A DNA stretch of 64,000 nt from Sphingobacteriales bacterium (lineage in GTDB: Bacteria; Bacteroidota; Bacteroidia; Sphingobacteriales; Sphingobacteriaceae): the NCBI GenBank assembly GCA_014763615.1, contig JACXVB010000014.1:1-64000 (forward strand), given 5' to 3'. The notes beneath the pieces are model-generated. The model searched no databases. It saw nothing but the letters and a program-made list of their open reading frames with translations, and was not told the origin of the DNA. Shown here piece by piece: positions 45,915 to 55,188 of the stretch. The position numbers were made by a program, and so were the translations under genes. Each line of letters begins with the position of its first letter. The stretch's first letter is position 1.

Positions 45915-46685
45915 TTACTGCTCCTCATAATGATAGGTCAATCCACCATCAATAAAATAAGTGCTTCCAGTAATATATGAGGCATCATCGCTGGCTAAAA
46001 ATGCCACTAAAGCGGCCACTTCTTCTGGTGTTCCCATCCTTTTCATGGGGATGTTTTGCGTTACCTTCTCCAGTTTTTCCTGATCAGCCATTAATTTCTG
46101 ATTAATGGGAGTACCAATGGCTCCTGGCGCTACATTATTGATTCTAATATTTAAAGGGGCCAATTCTGTTGCTAAATTTCGCATCAACATTTTCAAACCG
46201 CCTTTGCTGGCACAATAAGCAGCAAAATGTGGGAAAATAATCTCTTCATGAACAGAACTCATATTGACCACCACACCCGATCTTTTATTTTCTATACAAT
46301 ATTTTGTAAATGCTTGTGTTCCAAAAAATGCACCTTTTAAATTGGTATCCATTACTAAATCATATTCTTCTTCGGTAACTTCCCAAAAGTTTTTATTGCG
46401 CTCAACACCTGCGTTATTTACTAAAATATCCAAGCTTCCAAATGCTTTTACTGCTTCATTTACTAAATTGATAGATTGATGCGCCTTGCTTACGTTATCT
46501 GCTACAAATTTCACTTTACCACCCAAAAGGCTAATTTTATTCATCATCTCTTCACCACCGGCATCTAGATTTAAGCCATTGAGGATGATGTTAGCCCCTT
46601 CACTAGCAAAACGTGTGGCACAAGCTGCGCCGATACCTTGTGTACTCCCTGTGATCAATACATTTTTGTTTTCAAATCTTTTCAT
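45915..46685 (-). CDS. short-chain dehydrogenase/reductase (SDR), glucose-1-dehydrogenase-like
   Basis: A 256-residue classical SDR. The cofactor motif is TGSTQGIGAACA (about residues 11-22), NNAG is present, and the active-site pair is YCASK (Tyr and Lys), with the Ser in VNMSSVH. The C-terminal YITGSTYFIDGG is typical. Closest to glucose/sugar or 3-oxoacyl reductases; the substrate is not determined. It is 14 bp after the GH63-like gene, so it may act on the sugar released. Confidence 0.88.
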   Translation of the reverse strand: MKRFENKNVLITGSTQGIGAACATRFASEGANIILNGLNLDAGGEEMMNKISLLGGKVKFVADNVSKAHQSINLVNEAVKAFGSLDILVNNAGVERNKNFWEVTEEEYDLVMDTNLKGAFFGTQAFTKYCIENKRSGVVVNMSSVHEEIIFPHFAAYCASKGGLKMLMRNLATELAPLNIRINNVAPGAIGTPINQKLMADQEKLEKVTQNIPMKRMGTPEEVAALVAFLASDDASYITGSTYFIDGGLTYHYEEQ

Positions 46686-46699
46686 TTTTTATCATTTTT

Positions 46700-49291
46700 T
46701 TAAGTCAGTAAAGTGATTAAGGCCGTCCATCCGGTTTGATGACTAGCACCTAAACCTTTCCCTTGGTCTCCGTGGAAATACTCATGAAATAATAGGTAAT
46801 CTTTAAAATGCTCGTCTGTCTGCAATTTTTCATTATCCCCAAAAACAGCTCTCCTACCATTTTTGTCTTTCAGAAAGATACTATTTAAACGTTTAGAAAT
46901 TTCAATAGCCGCTTCTTTGATAGTACAAAATTTACCCGATTTGGTAGGCATTTCTATTTTAAAATCATCACCATAATAGTCGTGAAAACGATTCATTGCC
47001 TCTATTAAGAGGAAATTTACCGGAAACCAAATAGGGCCTCTCCAATTACTATTCCCACCAAACATTCCAGAATCACTTTCTGCTGGCGTATATTTCACTT
47101 GATATTCTGCCCCCTCAAGCCAATAAATAAAAGGATTTTGCCCATAAATTTTTGATATAGACCGAATGCCATAATCTGAGAAAAATTCGCTTTCGTCTAA
47201 CATCCTATGAAACAAACATTTCATCCGATGACCTCTTAATAAGCTCAATAAATGCGTGGTATCATTTTCGCCTTGCCAGTTACTTACCAAAGCATCTAAA
47301 TCTGGCCTTTGTTTAATAAACCACTCCATGTGATTTCTCAACTTGGGCAACTTTTGCCATTTTTTATCTTCAATAACTTCTACGGCTATCAGCGGTAGTA
47401 AGCCAACCAGAGAGCGCAGTTTTAATCTATTTCCCTCACCATTTGGCAGACGAATCATGTCGTAATAAAAGCCATCATCTTCATCCCACAAACCTAAACC
47501 ATTTTGATGACCCATATTTGCCATAGCACCCGCGATATAGAAATAATGATTAGAAAACTTTATAGCCATATCTTCATAAGCAGGACTCGTACAAGCCAAC
47601 TCGATGGCAATGCGCATCATATTTAAAGAAAACATCGCCATCCAGCTGGTACCGTCTGCTTGTTCTAAAGTTCCATTTCCGGGAATAGGAGAACTTCTAT
47701 CAAAAATCCCAATATTATCTAAACCTAAAAAGCCACCTTCAAAAATATTATTGCCTTCTTTATCCTTTCTGTTGACCCACCAAGTAAAATTGATGGTTAG
47801 CTTATGAAATACTTTTTGCAAAAAATATAAATCTCCTTTTCCACTTGATTTTTCTTCTAATTGATAGATTTTCCATGCAGCTAAAGCATGGACAGGTGGA
47901 TTTACATCACTAAAATTCCACTCATAGGCGGGCAATTGGCCATTAGGGTGCATATACCTATCTTCTAATAAAAGAAGCAATTGATTTTTTGCAAAATCAA
48001 GATCAATGGTGGCTAAAGCCATACCATGAAAAGCCAAATCCCAAGCTGCAAACCAAGGATACTCCCAAGTATCGGGCATAGAAATAATATCAAAAGCCAT
48101 TAAATGTTGCCAATCAGAATTCCTTCCGTTTTGATGTTGAATTGGCGGGGGAATCTCGCCAGCATCACCTTTAAGCCAAGTATTGATATTGAGATAATAA
48201 AACTGCTTACTCCATAATAAACCTGCCCAAGCCTGTCGCTGTACTAATTTTTCATCTTCAGATTTATCCTTCTGCTTTTCAGCGTAAAATGTATCAGCAT
48301 TCGCTTTTTGTGTTTCAAGAATTTCATCAAATTGACTAAAAGGTTGATTTATTTTTTGACGAACCAACCTTAATTTTATCTGAATATTACTTTTGGCTTT
48401 TACCTGAGTTTTAAAATGTGCACATGCTTTAGTGCCTATTTGTTGGGTATTGATGGCCTGTGCATTTCCATTCACTACAAAATCATTTATCCCATCTTTT
48501 ACATGGGCACTTTTATTGGCTGCCTGATAAAGTTTTTGATTATTGGTTTCGTTATCTGTAAAAAGAAAATCGGCTTCACCATCGATATATAGATAATAGT
48601 TCCCTAAAATAGGATGCTCCATCAATAAAGTATTATGCTCAGCAACTGAAATTATAGGTTTCTGTTTTGGCTGATCCCAATCTAAAGTATTTCTAAACCA
48701 AATGGTAGGTAAAACATGAATTGGTGCATCTTCATTACCTCTGTTAAAGATTTCATAAGAGATGAGGATATCCTCTTCAGCATTTTTAGCATACTCTATA
48801 AAAGCATCGAAATATTTATCTTCATTAAAAATGCCTGTGTCTATTAACTCAAATTCAGGGTCATTTTTACCTCTGCGTTTATTTTCATCCAACAACCATT
48901 GATACGGATAGGCCTGCTGCGGATATTTATACAACATCTTCATATAGCTGTGAGAAGGCACATTATCTAAAAAATAATAGAGCTCTTTCACATCCTCGCC
49001 GTGGTTTCCTTCCGAATTGGTTAAGCCAAAAAAACGTTCTTTCAGAATAGGGTCTTTCTCATTCCACAAAGCCAAAGAAAAACAAAGCAACTGCTTTTGA
49101 TCAGAAATTCCACCTATACCCTCCTCTCCCCATCTAAACGCCTTACTTCTTGCCATATCATGCGAGATGAAGTTCCAAGCATTTCCATCAGCACTATAAT
49201 CTTCTCTAACTGTCCCCCATTGTCTTTCAGAAAGATATGGCCCCCAAACCCTCCATTGCTCAGGCGAGGCTAACTTTTCTTGTTCCGTCAT
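46700..49291 (-). CDS. GH63-like glucosidase (MGH1-type)
   Basis: An 863-residue cytoplasmic glycoside hydrolase with an (alpha/alpha)6 barrel. The N-terminal part (ERQWGTVREDYSADGNAWN, HDMARSKAFRWGEEG) and the barrel with WAAWDLAFHGMALATID, GQLPAYEWNFSDVNPPVHA, NWRGPIWFPVNFLLIEAM and YFHGDQGKGLGASHQTGW correspond to GH63/GH-15-like alpha-glucosidases and mannosylglycerate hydrolases. Acidic catalytic residues lie in these segments. It lacks a signal peptide. The SDR gene follows after 14 bp. Confidence 0.9.
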   Translation of the reverse strand: MTEQEKLASPEQWRVWGPYLSERQWGTVREDYSADGNAWNFISHDMARSKAFRWGEEGIGGISDQKQLLCFSLALWNEKDPILKERFFGLTNSEGNHGEDVKELYYFLDNVPSHSYMKMLYKYPQQAYPYQWLLDENKRRGKNDPEFELIDTGIFNEDKYFDAFIEYAKNAEEDILISYEIFNRGNEDAPIHVLPTIWFRNTLDWDQPKQKPIISVAEHNTLLMEHPILGNYYLYIDGEADFLFTDNETNNQKLYQAANKSAHVKDGINDFVVNGNAQAINTQQIGTKACAHFKTQVKAKSNIQIKLRLVRQKINQPFSQFDEILETQKANADTFYAEKQKDKSEDEKLVQRQAWAGLLWSKQFYYLNINTWLKGDAGEIPPPIQHQNGRNSDWQHLMAFDIISMPDTWEYPWFAAWDLAFHGMALATIDLDFAKNQLLLLLEDRYMHPNGQLPAYEWNFSDVNPPVHALAAWKIYQLEEKSSGKGDLYFLQKVFHKLTINFTWWVNRKDKEGNNIFEGGFLGLDNIGIFDRSSPIPGNGTLEQADGTSWMAMFSLNMMRIAIELACTSPAYEDMAIKFSNHYFYIAGAMANMGHQNGLGLWDEDDGFYYDMIRLPNGEGNRLKLRSLVGLLPLIAVEVIEDKKWQKLPKLRNHMEWFIKQRPDLDALVSNWQGENDTTHLLSLLRGHRMKCLFHRMLDESEFFSDYGIRSISKIYGQNPFIYWLEGAEYQVKYTPAESDSGMFGGNSNWRGPIWFPVNFLLIEAMNRFHDYYGDDFKIEMPTKSGKFCTIKEAAIEISKRLNSIFLKDKNGRRAVFGDNEKLQTDEHFKDYLLFHEYFHGDQGKGLGASHQTGWTALITLLT

Positions 49292-49443
49292 GTATTATCT
49301 AAATTCATCAAAATAAATGAATAATCATACCCTGCAATGTTAAAAAACCTTAAATTTTGATAACCAATTCCTCGTCCAATCATCAGATAGAAATTATCAT
49401 CCTTATTTTACCTCCCGCATTTTTATGTTAGGGTTTAATCCCT

Positions 49444-49451
49444 TATTTTTG
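49444..49451 (+). promoter_or_regulatory. candidate -7 box of the small membrane-protein gene
   Basis: TATTTTTG matches TAnnTTTG and ends 19 bp before the ATG at 49471. No clear -33 element. Confidence 0.35.
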
Positions 49452-49470
49452 AATAAATCTTAAAAGACAC

Positions 49471-49653
49471 ATGGAAGAGCAATTTGACTATCAGGATTAC
49501 AATTGGTTATACTACGTTATCGGTTTGGTATTTGGTGCCTTAAGTGGATATGCCGTAGAAGGACATATTATTATTGGAGCCATCTTAGGCTTATTAACCG
49601 GCGGTTTGTTCCAGTTTTTGATTAATAAAAGCCGTGGGGAGCAAAGAGCCTAA
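49471..49653 (+). CDS. small membrane protein
   Basis: A 60-residue protein with an acidic N-terminus (MEEQFDYQDYNW) and two hydrophobic Gly-rich helices (about 14-33 and 35-50) with GAILGLLTGGLFQF at the end; it finishes in a basic tail. No family is recognised. It has a plausible promoter of its own and is well separated from neighbours, which supports a real gene. Confidence 0.6.
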   Translation: MEEQFDYQDYNWLYYVIGLVFGALSGYAVEGHIIIGAILGLLTGGLFQFLINKSRGEQRA

Positions 49654-49761
49654 GCAAGAGCTCCCTCCATTTATAAAAAGTTGGGAACAGTTTTACCTTG
49701 TTGTAATCTTGTGGCTGGTTTTTCTCATTTCTCTCTTTAGCTTCATCACTAATCACTTTTC

Positions 49762-51456
49762 ATGAGTGCGATAGACTGGATAGTACTTTGCGGTACCATT
49801 TTATTTATCGTAGTTTACGGCATCTACAAAAGCCGTGGAAGCAAAAACATTGATGGCTATCTTCTAGGCGACCGTTCTATGCCTTGGTATAGTGTGGGTC
49901 TTTCGGTCATGGCCACGCAAGCCAGCGCCATCACTTTCTTATCCGCTCCAGGTTTAGCGTATTCAGATGGAATGCGCTTTGTGCAATTCTATTTTGGCTT
50001 GCCATTGGCCATGATTATCCTTTGCATCACCTTCGTTCCCATTTATCATAAGCTAAAAGTTTATACCGCTTATGAATTTTTAGAACAAAGGTTTGATTTG
50101 AAAACCAGAGCTTTAACCGCTTTTTTATTTCTGATACAACGCGGACTATCCACTGGAATTACCATTTACGCTCCATCCATTATTCTTTCTACCATTCTTA
50201 ATATCAACACCACTTATACCACGCTATTTATCGGAACTGTAGTAATCATTTATACGGTTTATGGCGGAACAAAAGCGGTTTCTTATACGCAAATGCTACA
50301 AATGAGCATTATTTTTTCAGGACTTTTCTTAGCCGGATTGATGGTGGTGCAGCTCTTGCCGCAAAGTGTAGGCTTCTCTAAAGCTTTAGCTATTGCCGGT
50401 AAAATGGGAAGAATGAATGTGATTGATTGGCATTTCGACATGAACAACAGATACACCGTTTGGAGCGGAATTATCGGTGGTTTGTTTTTGCAGTTATCTT
50501 ATTTCGGAACAGACCAATCACAAGTAGGGCGTTACCTTACCGGAAGTTCTGTAGGCCAAAGCAGAATGGGTTTGTTGATGAATGCCCTATTAAAAATACC
50601 CATGCAATTCCTGATTTTATTAATAGGGATTTTAGTTTTCGCTTTTTATCAATACCAAAAACCGCCAGTTTTCTTTAATACTTATGAGGTAAATAAAGTT
50701 GAAAATTCTGGCTTTAAAACCGAGTTTAAAGAAAGAGAAAAAGATTTCGATTTGGCTTTCGCCGATAAAAAAGCAAAAGTCATCGCTTTAGAAAGTGCGC
50801 TCAGCAACAAAAAAAATGTTGCCGAAGCGAGTGCTGCGGTAAAGGCGGCAAATGAAAACCTACAACAAAAAAGAGCCGATGCGCTAGCTGTAATGAAGAA
50901 AAATGATGTGAATGCAGATTTAGATGATACCAATTATGTATTTCTTCGTTTTGTTACACAATACCTTCCAAAAGGTTTAATTGGTTTATTAATTGCCATT
51001 GTTTGCATGGCATCTATGGGTTCTACCGCAAGTGCTTTAAATTCTTTAGCTTCTACCACTTCTGTAGATATTTACAAAAGGCTCATCAATAAAACCGGAA
51101 CAGATTTACGCTACCTGAATATCAGCAAACTCACCACTTTATTTTGGGGGATAGTGAGTGTAGGGATGGCATTATTCGCTAGCAAATTGGGTAATTTATT
51201 AGAAGCTGTAAATATATTAGGTTCCCTATTTTATGGAACTATTTTAGGCGTTTTCTTAGTGGCATTTTATGTAAAATCAGTTGGAGGTAAAGCTGTTTTT
51301 TATGCGGCTGTATTAACCGAAGTTTTTGTATTCATCGCCTACAAATTTGATTGGATGGCCTATTTATGGTTAAATCTTTTTGGATGCGGTTTGGTGATTG
51401 GGTTTGGGGTGCTACTCCAAAATCTACTTAAAAGCACTTCTAAAATTGCACAGTAA
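49762..51456 (+). CDS. sodium:solute symporter (SSS family)
   Basis: A 564-residue membrane transporter of the SSS family, with about thirteen helices. ATQASAITFLSAPGLAYSDG near the N-terminus forms the substrate and sodium site; FGTDQSQVGRYLTG and ASMGSTASALNSLASTTSVDIY are family signatures. Between helices, residues about 310-391 form a soluble Ala/Lys/Glu-rich segment (KAKVIALESALSNKKN, ENLQQKRADALAVMKK) predicted as coiled coil. That insertion is unusual for the family. Substrate may be a sugar or organic acid; not determinable. Confidence 0.9.
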   Translation: MSAIDWIVLCGTILFIVVYGIYKSRGSKNIDGYLLGDRSMPWYSVGLSVMATQASAITFLSAPGLAYSDGMRFVQFYFGLPLAMIILCITFVPIYHKLKVYTAYEFLEQRFDLKTRALTAFLFLIQRGLSTGITIYAPSIILSTILNINTTYTTLFIGTVVIIYTVYGGTKAVSYTQMLQMSIIFSGLFLAGLMVVQLLPQSVGFSKALAIAGKMGRMNVIDWHFDMNNRYTVWSGIIGGLFLQLSYFGTDQSQVGRYLTGSSVGQSRMGLLMNALLKIPMQFLILLIGILVFAFYQYQKPPVFFNTYEVNKVENSGFKTEFKEREKDFDLAFADKKAKVIALESALSNKKNVAEASAAVKAANENLQQKRADALAVMKKNDVNADLDDTNYVFLRFVTQYLPKGLIGLLIAIVCMASMGSTASALNSLASTTSVDIYKRLINKTGTDLRYLNISKLTTLFWGIVSVGMALFASKLGNLLEAVNILGSLFYGTILGVFLVAFYVKSVGGKAVFYAAVLTEVFVFIAYKFDWMAYLWLNLFGCGLVIGFGVLLQNLLKSTSKIAQ

Positions 51457-51463
51457 TTAATTA

Positions 51464-52411
51464 TTATTGCTGTTGCTGCATCTCCATAAATCTTCTGTAA
51501 GAATTCATCTGGGTTTCTTGGCTCACTATCTCCGGATTTACCTCTTCCATCACTGGCTTCGGATCATTTTCATAAGCCACACTCACTTTCACTTCTAGTT
51601 GATGACTTGAAGTACCTTTATAGGTTCCCTTCACCGGGCTACAATCCACAAAATTACGTCCAACGGCTAATCTTACATGGGTATCGTCCACCAAACAATT
51701 GTTAGTAGGATCTAGACCTAACCAACCGTAATCTGGAATATATGCCTCAGCCCAAGCATGGGTAGCGCCCTCTCCACGCATTCCATTTTTATTCGGACAA
51801 ATATAGCCACTCACATACCGAGCTGGGATTTGCATGCTCCTGAGTAAAAACAGCAGAATATGTGCAAAATCTTGGCAAACGCCTGATTTCAGCTTCCAAA
51901 TTTCATCTATGGTAGTTTCTACGGTAGTAACACCTTTAATGTATTTAAAATTATGGAAAACATATTCGCATAAGTATTTAGCTACTTCTAAAGGAGTTTG
52001 ATTTTTATCTTTTACAATCTCAAAAACATCTTTTACCTCATCATTAAACTTAAAATGCTCTTGCTTGATAAAATTAATATAAGGCAATTGATGACAGAGT
52101 TGTTTCAGAGCAGCCCATTGGTCGCTCATAAAAATACTATTATCTGGCATCGGTCTTTTCTTCACATCAACCACAAAAATAGATTCTATTCTTAAAAGAT
52201 TATGGAATTCTGGATGCGTAAAAGTACCAACCTCATTACCATAATAATCAGTAAATATATCTACAGAAGGGTCTCCAGTAATTTTCAATTGATGCTCTAT
52301 CACTTCTTGATATTTATCCTTGATTGGATAAAGCATAATCTGATTGGCACTATCATATACCATACCATCGTAAGTATAGGTTGTAGTATGATGTACTGTA
52401 AATTTTGACAT
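51464..52411 (-). CDS. transglutaminase-like cysteine protease family protein
   Basis: A 315-residue protein. An N-terminal beta-domain (residues about 1-90, FTVHHTTTYTYDG...) precedes the transglutaminase core with the catalytic Cys in KSGVCQDFAHILL, His in ATHAWAEAYIP, and Asp in GLDPTNN. It forms a conserved set with the circularly permuted ATP-grasp and alpha-E genes just upstream (16-bp gap), thought to make or modify peptide bonds on a small-peptide tag; this role is proposed for the family and not shown here. Confidence 0.9.
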   Translation of the reverse strand: MSKFTVHHTTTYTYDGMVYDSANQIMLYPIKDKYQEVIEHQLKITGDPSVDIFTDYYGNEVGTFTHPEFHNLLRIESIFVVDVKKRPMPDNSIFMSDQWAALKQLCHQLPYINFIKQEHFKFNDEVKDVFEIVKDKNQTPLEVAKYLCEYVFHNFKYIKGVTTVETTIDEIWKLKSGVCQDFAHILLFLLRSMQIPARYVSGYICPNKNGMRGEGATHAWAEAYIPDYGWLGLDPTNNCLVDDTHVRLAVGRNFVDCSPVKGTYKGTSSHQLEVKVSVAYENDPKPVMEEVNPEIVSQETQMNSYRRFMEMQQQQ

Positions 52412-52427
52412 TTAATTGGCTTTGCTT

Positions 52428-53363
52428 TTAGTTAAATGCGAAATAGTAATGATTAAAAGCATTACCTATTGCTAAAAGTTCTTTTTTGATTTGTTGAAGA
52501 TAGTCTTTCAGTCCCATTGCTTCCAAATCTTTAATATCAGTATAGCGGATATGACTCTCTAATTTTCCAATCATGAAACTTAATGATTTATAAGCTTCGC
52601 TATTACGATCTGTTTTTAAGGTCTCAAAAGATTGTCTTAATCTTTTAACCGAATAGATAATTGATCTAGGAAAATGCTCATTCCAAACAATTTGATGCAA
52701 AATATTCCGAGAGTCTAAGGCCGAGCGATAGCTTTTCAAGAAAACTTCGTACCCAGAAATAGACAATAATAAATATTTCCAATAAGTAGGATCTGATCTT
52801 TCTTCTAAAGAATAATTAAGTTCGCTAAATTTTACGTTTAAAATATCTACAGATTGCATTGCTCGCTCTAAATATTTTCCAATATTCATGAAATAATACC
52901 CCTCTCCTCTGGCCATGGTAATTTCACAAATACCGTAGTAATGCATGCCTTGTTCTACCAAATCATCAATAACCGAGATTGGATCATTATTTTGGAGCGA
53001 AACAGCGATTCCTTCTTCTCTTACTTTATGGTAATAATCATTTAAACACTGCCAAAGTTCTTTGGTTACGTTATCCTGAACAGACCTCGCATTTTCTCTT
53101 GATTTACTAATCAAACAAAAAACAGAATTCATATTCAATTTATCCGTAACCATAAACTGTAATACTTTTCTGCCCTCATATTTGATGCGCTCCATTTCTT
53201 CCGGAGGTATTTCACTAAAAATCATTAAAACTGGGCGCCAGCTAAATTTTTCAAATTCATCTTGAGAATAGGCATAATTTACCCTGAGTAAGCGTAGGAT
53301 TCCATCACAACGCTCCATGTATCTCGACATCCAGTATAGGGAATTGGCAACTCTACTTAACAT
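52428..53363 (-). CDS. alpha-E domain protein
   Basis: A 311-residue helical protein of the alpha-E family, seen with ATP-grasp and transglutaminase partners. The start MLSRVANSLYWMSRYMERCDG is the family signature (xxANSLYWMxRYxER). The remainder is all alpha-helical. It lies between the ATP-grasp gene (8-bp gap) and the transglutaminase gene. Confidence 0.9.
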   Translation of the reverse strand: MLSRVANSLYWMSRYMERCDGILRLLRVNYAYSQDEFEKFSWRPVLMIFSEIPPEEMERIKYEGRKVLQFMVTDKLNMNSVFCLISKSRENARSVQDNVTKELWQCLNDYYHKVREEGIAVSLQNNDPISVIDDLVEQGMHYYGICEITMARGEGYYFMNIGKYLERAMQSVDILNVKFSELNYSLEERSDPTYWKYLLLSISGYEVFLKSYRSALDSRNILHQIVWNEHFPRSIIYSVKRLRQSFETLKTDRNSEAYKSLSFMIGKLESHIRYTDIKDLEAMGLKDYLQQIKKELLAIGNAFNHYYFAFN

Positions 53364-53371
53364 ATCTTATT

Positions 53372-54820
53372 TTAAATATTCAACACCCAAGTATCTTTAC
53401 TACCACCGCCCTGAGAAGAATTAACCACTAATGAACCTTCTTTTAGCGCTACACGAGTTAAACCGCCCGGAACAATTTCTATTCCCGATGGACCAAATAA
53501 GGCAAAAGGTCTTAAATCTATTCTTCGAGGTTGTAATTTTCCATTGATAAAACACGGCGCTGCTGATAAACTAATAATGGGTTGTGCTATGAATTGACGA
53601 GGATCTTCTAAAACTGCTTTTTTATAATCTTCCATTTCTTCCTCCGTCGCGGCATTACCGATAATCATTCCGTAACCACCAGAAGCATTGGTTTTTTTAA
53701 TCACCATTTTATCCATATGTTCAAAAACATATTTCCGCTCGCTTGCATCTTCCATTTTATAGGTGGGCACATTTTTAAGTATAGGCTCTTCATTCAGATA
53801 ATACTTAATCATATCGGGTACATAAATGTATATTGCTTTATCATCTGCAACGCCATTTCCAGGAGCATTCACAATGGCTACATGCCCCTTTCTATAGGCC
53901 GACATTAATCCCGCTACGCCTAACATACTATCTGGATTAAAAACCAATGGATCTAAATATTCATCATCAACCCTGCGATAAATCACATCTACCCGCTGTA
54001 AACCTTCGGTAGTTTTCATAAAAACACGATGATTTTCTACCACCAAATCTCTTCCTTCAACCAACTCTATTCCCATTAAACGAGCTAATGTAGAATGCTC
54101 AAAATAAGCTGAATTATAGATGCCCGGGGTAAGCATTACGATGTTTGGATTTGAATTATGACGAGGAGATAAAGCAGCTAAGTTTTTATGTAATAATTGA
54201 GGATAATTAGTTACTGTTCTTACAGCGTTGTGTGGCAATAAATCAGGGAAAATTCTTTTGGTGATTTCTCGATTTTCTAACATGTATGAAACTCCAGAAG
54301 GTGTTCTCAAATTATCTTCCAACACATAAAATGTTCCATCAAGATCTCTAATGATATCAATTCCAGAAATATGAACAAAAATATCATGTGGGACTTTCAG
54401 ATTGTGCATTTCTCGCAGATAGTGTTCGCAAGAATAAATCATATCAATAGGCACAATCTTATCTTTTATGATAAATTGATTAGAGTAAATATCATTTAAG
54501 AAATGATTTAAGGCCTTTAATCTTTGTTTGATGCCGCTTTCTATGTAACTCCATTCTTCAGCAGTGATGATACGGGGAATCACATCAAAAGGAAATATCT
54601 TTTCTATACCCTCTCCACTTGAGTAAACCGTGAATGTTACCCCCTGACTCATGAATAATCTACGAGCCATTTCTTCTTTTTGTGTTAATTCTTCAACAGG
54701 AACGTTTTTTAGAAACTCATATAGCCTCTGATAGGGTAATCTAATACTACTACCGTTATACATTTCATCATAAAACCCATTTTCTGATGGATAATTTTGA
54801 AATAAAGATGAAACTCCCAT
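53372..54820 (-). CDS. circularly permuted ATP-grasp type 2 protein
   Basis: A 482-residue ATP-grasp ligase in circularly permuted form. The first part (LNHFLNDIYSNQFIIKDKIVP, YVLEDNLRTPSGVSYMLENR, VAIVNAPGNGVADDKAIY) and a C-terminal half with KKTNASGGYGMIIGN and LRPFALFGP are typical. Family members join amino acids or peptides with ATP hydrolysis. It is first in the operon with alpha-E and transglutaminase. Confidence 0.92.
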   Translation of the reverse strand: MGVSSLFQNYPSENGFYDEMYNGSSIRLPYQRLYEFLKNVPVEELTQKEEMARRLFMSQGVTFTVYSSGEGIEKIFPFDVIPRIITAEEWSYIESGIKQRLKALNHFLNDIYSNQFIIKDKIVPIDMIYSCEHYLREMHNLKVPHDIFVHISGIDIIRDLDGTFYVLEDNLRTPSGVSYMLENREITKRIFPDLLPHNAVRTVTNYPQLLHKNLAALSPRHNSNPNIVMLTPGIYNSAYFEHSTLARLMGIELVEGRDLVVENHRVFMKTTEGLQRVDVIYRRVDDEYLDPLVFNPDSMLGVAGLMSAYRKGHVAIVNAPGNGVADDKAIYIYVPDMIKYYLNEEPILKNVPTYKMEDASERKYVFEHMDKMVIKKTNASGGYGMIIGNAATEEEMEDYKKAVLEDPRQFIAQPIISLSAAPCFINGKLQPRRIDLRPFALFGPSGIEIVPGGLTRVALKEGSLVVNSSQGGGSKDTWVLNI

Positions 54821-55188
54821 TTTAGAAAGCGTTAAATTGAATGATTCTTAAATTTTTTCGATAAGTTATACAAAATTCATCTAATAATAACCAAATATTT
54901 ATTGTTTTTTTATATAAATCAGCTAAACATTTCGATTTATCAAAATTTATCTCGAGAATTCTTGCCTATACCATCAAAATGCCTTAGCGTTTAAGCAAAG
55001 CAAACATTCTAAAGCTGATTTAACCATATCTTTATGGTATAGAAACACCTCGCTATGTAAAGCTAAGGTTTTGGAAATGTCTTTTTTTAAAAAAATAATA
55101 GAATCCTGTGGTTTAAGATAGTCGCTAACAAGCAAACAAAAACGCCCTCCTAATGGAAGGCGTTTTTAGTTTATCTATAAGTTTATAA
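54821..55188. other. 368-bp intergenic region with interleaved inverted repeats
   Basis: No gene is seen. Two perfect inverted repeats interleave: CTATACCAT (54966-54974) with ATGGTATAG (55034-55042), and CCTTAGC (54982-54988) with GCTAAGG (55062-55068). Both could pair as a pseudoknot if transcribed. An intrinsic terminator for the DUF2911 gene is at the end. The rest is AT-rich without further structure. Confidence 0.4.
55138..55167 (-). terminator. intrinsic terminator of the DUF2911 gene
   Basis: Stem AAAAACGCC / GGCGTTTTT, extended inside by TCC / GGA, with a 4-nt loop and T-run on the minus strand. Confidence 0.8.
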
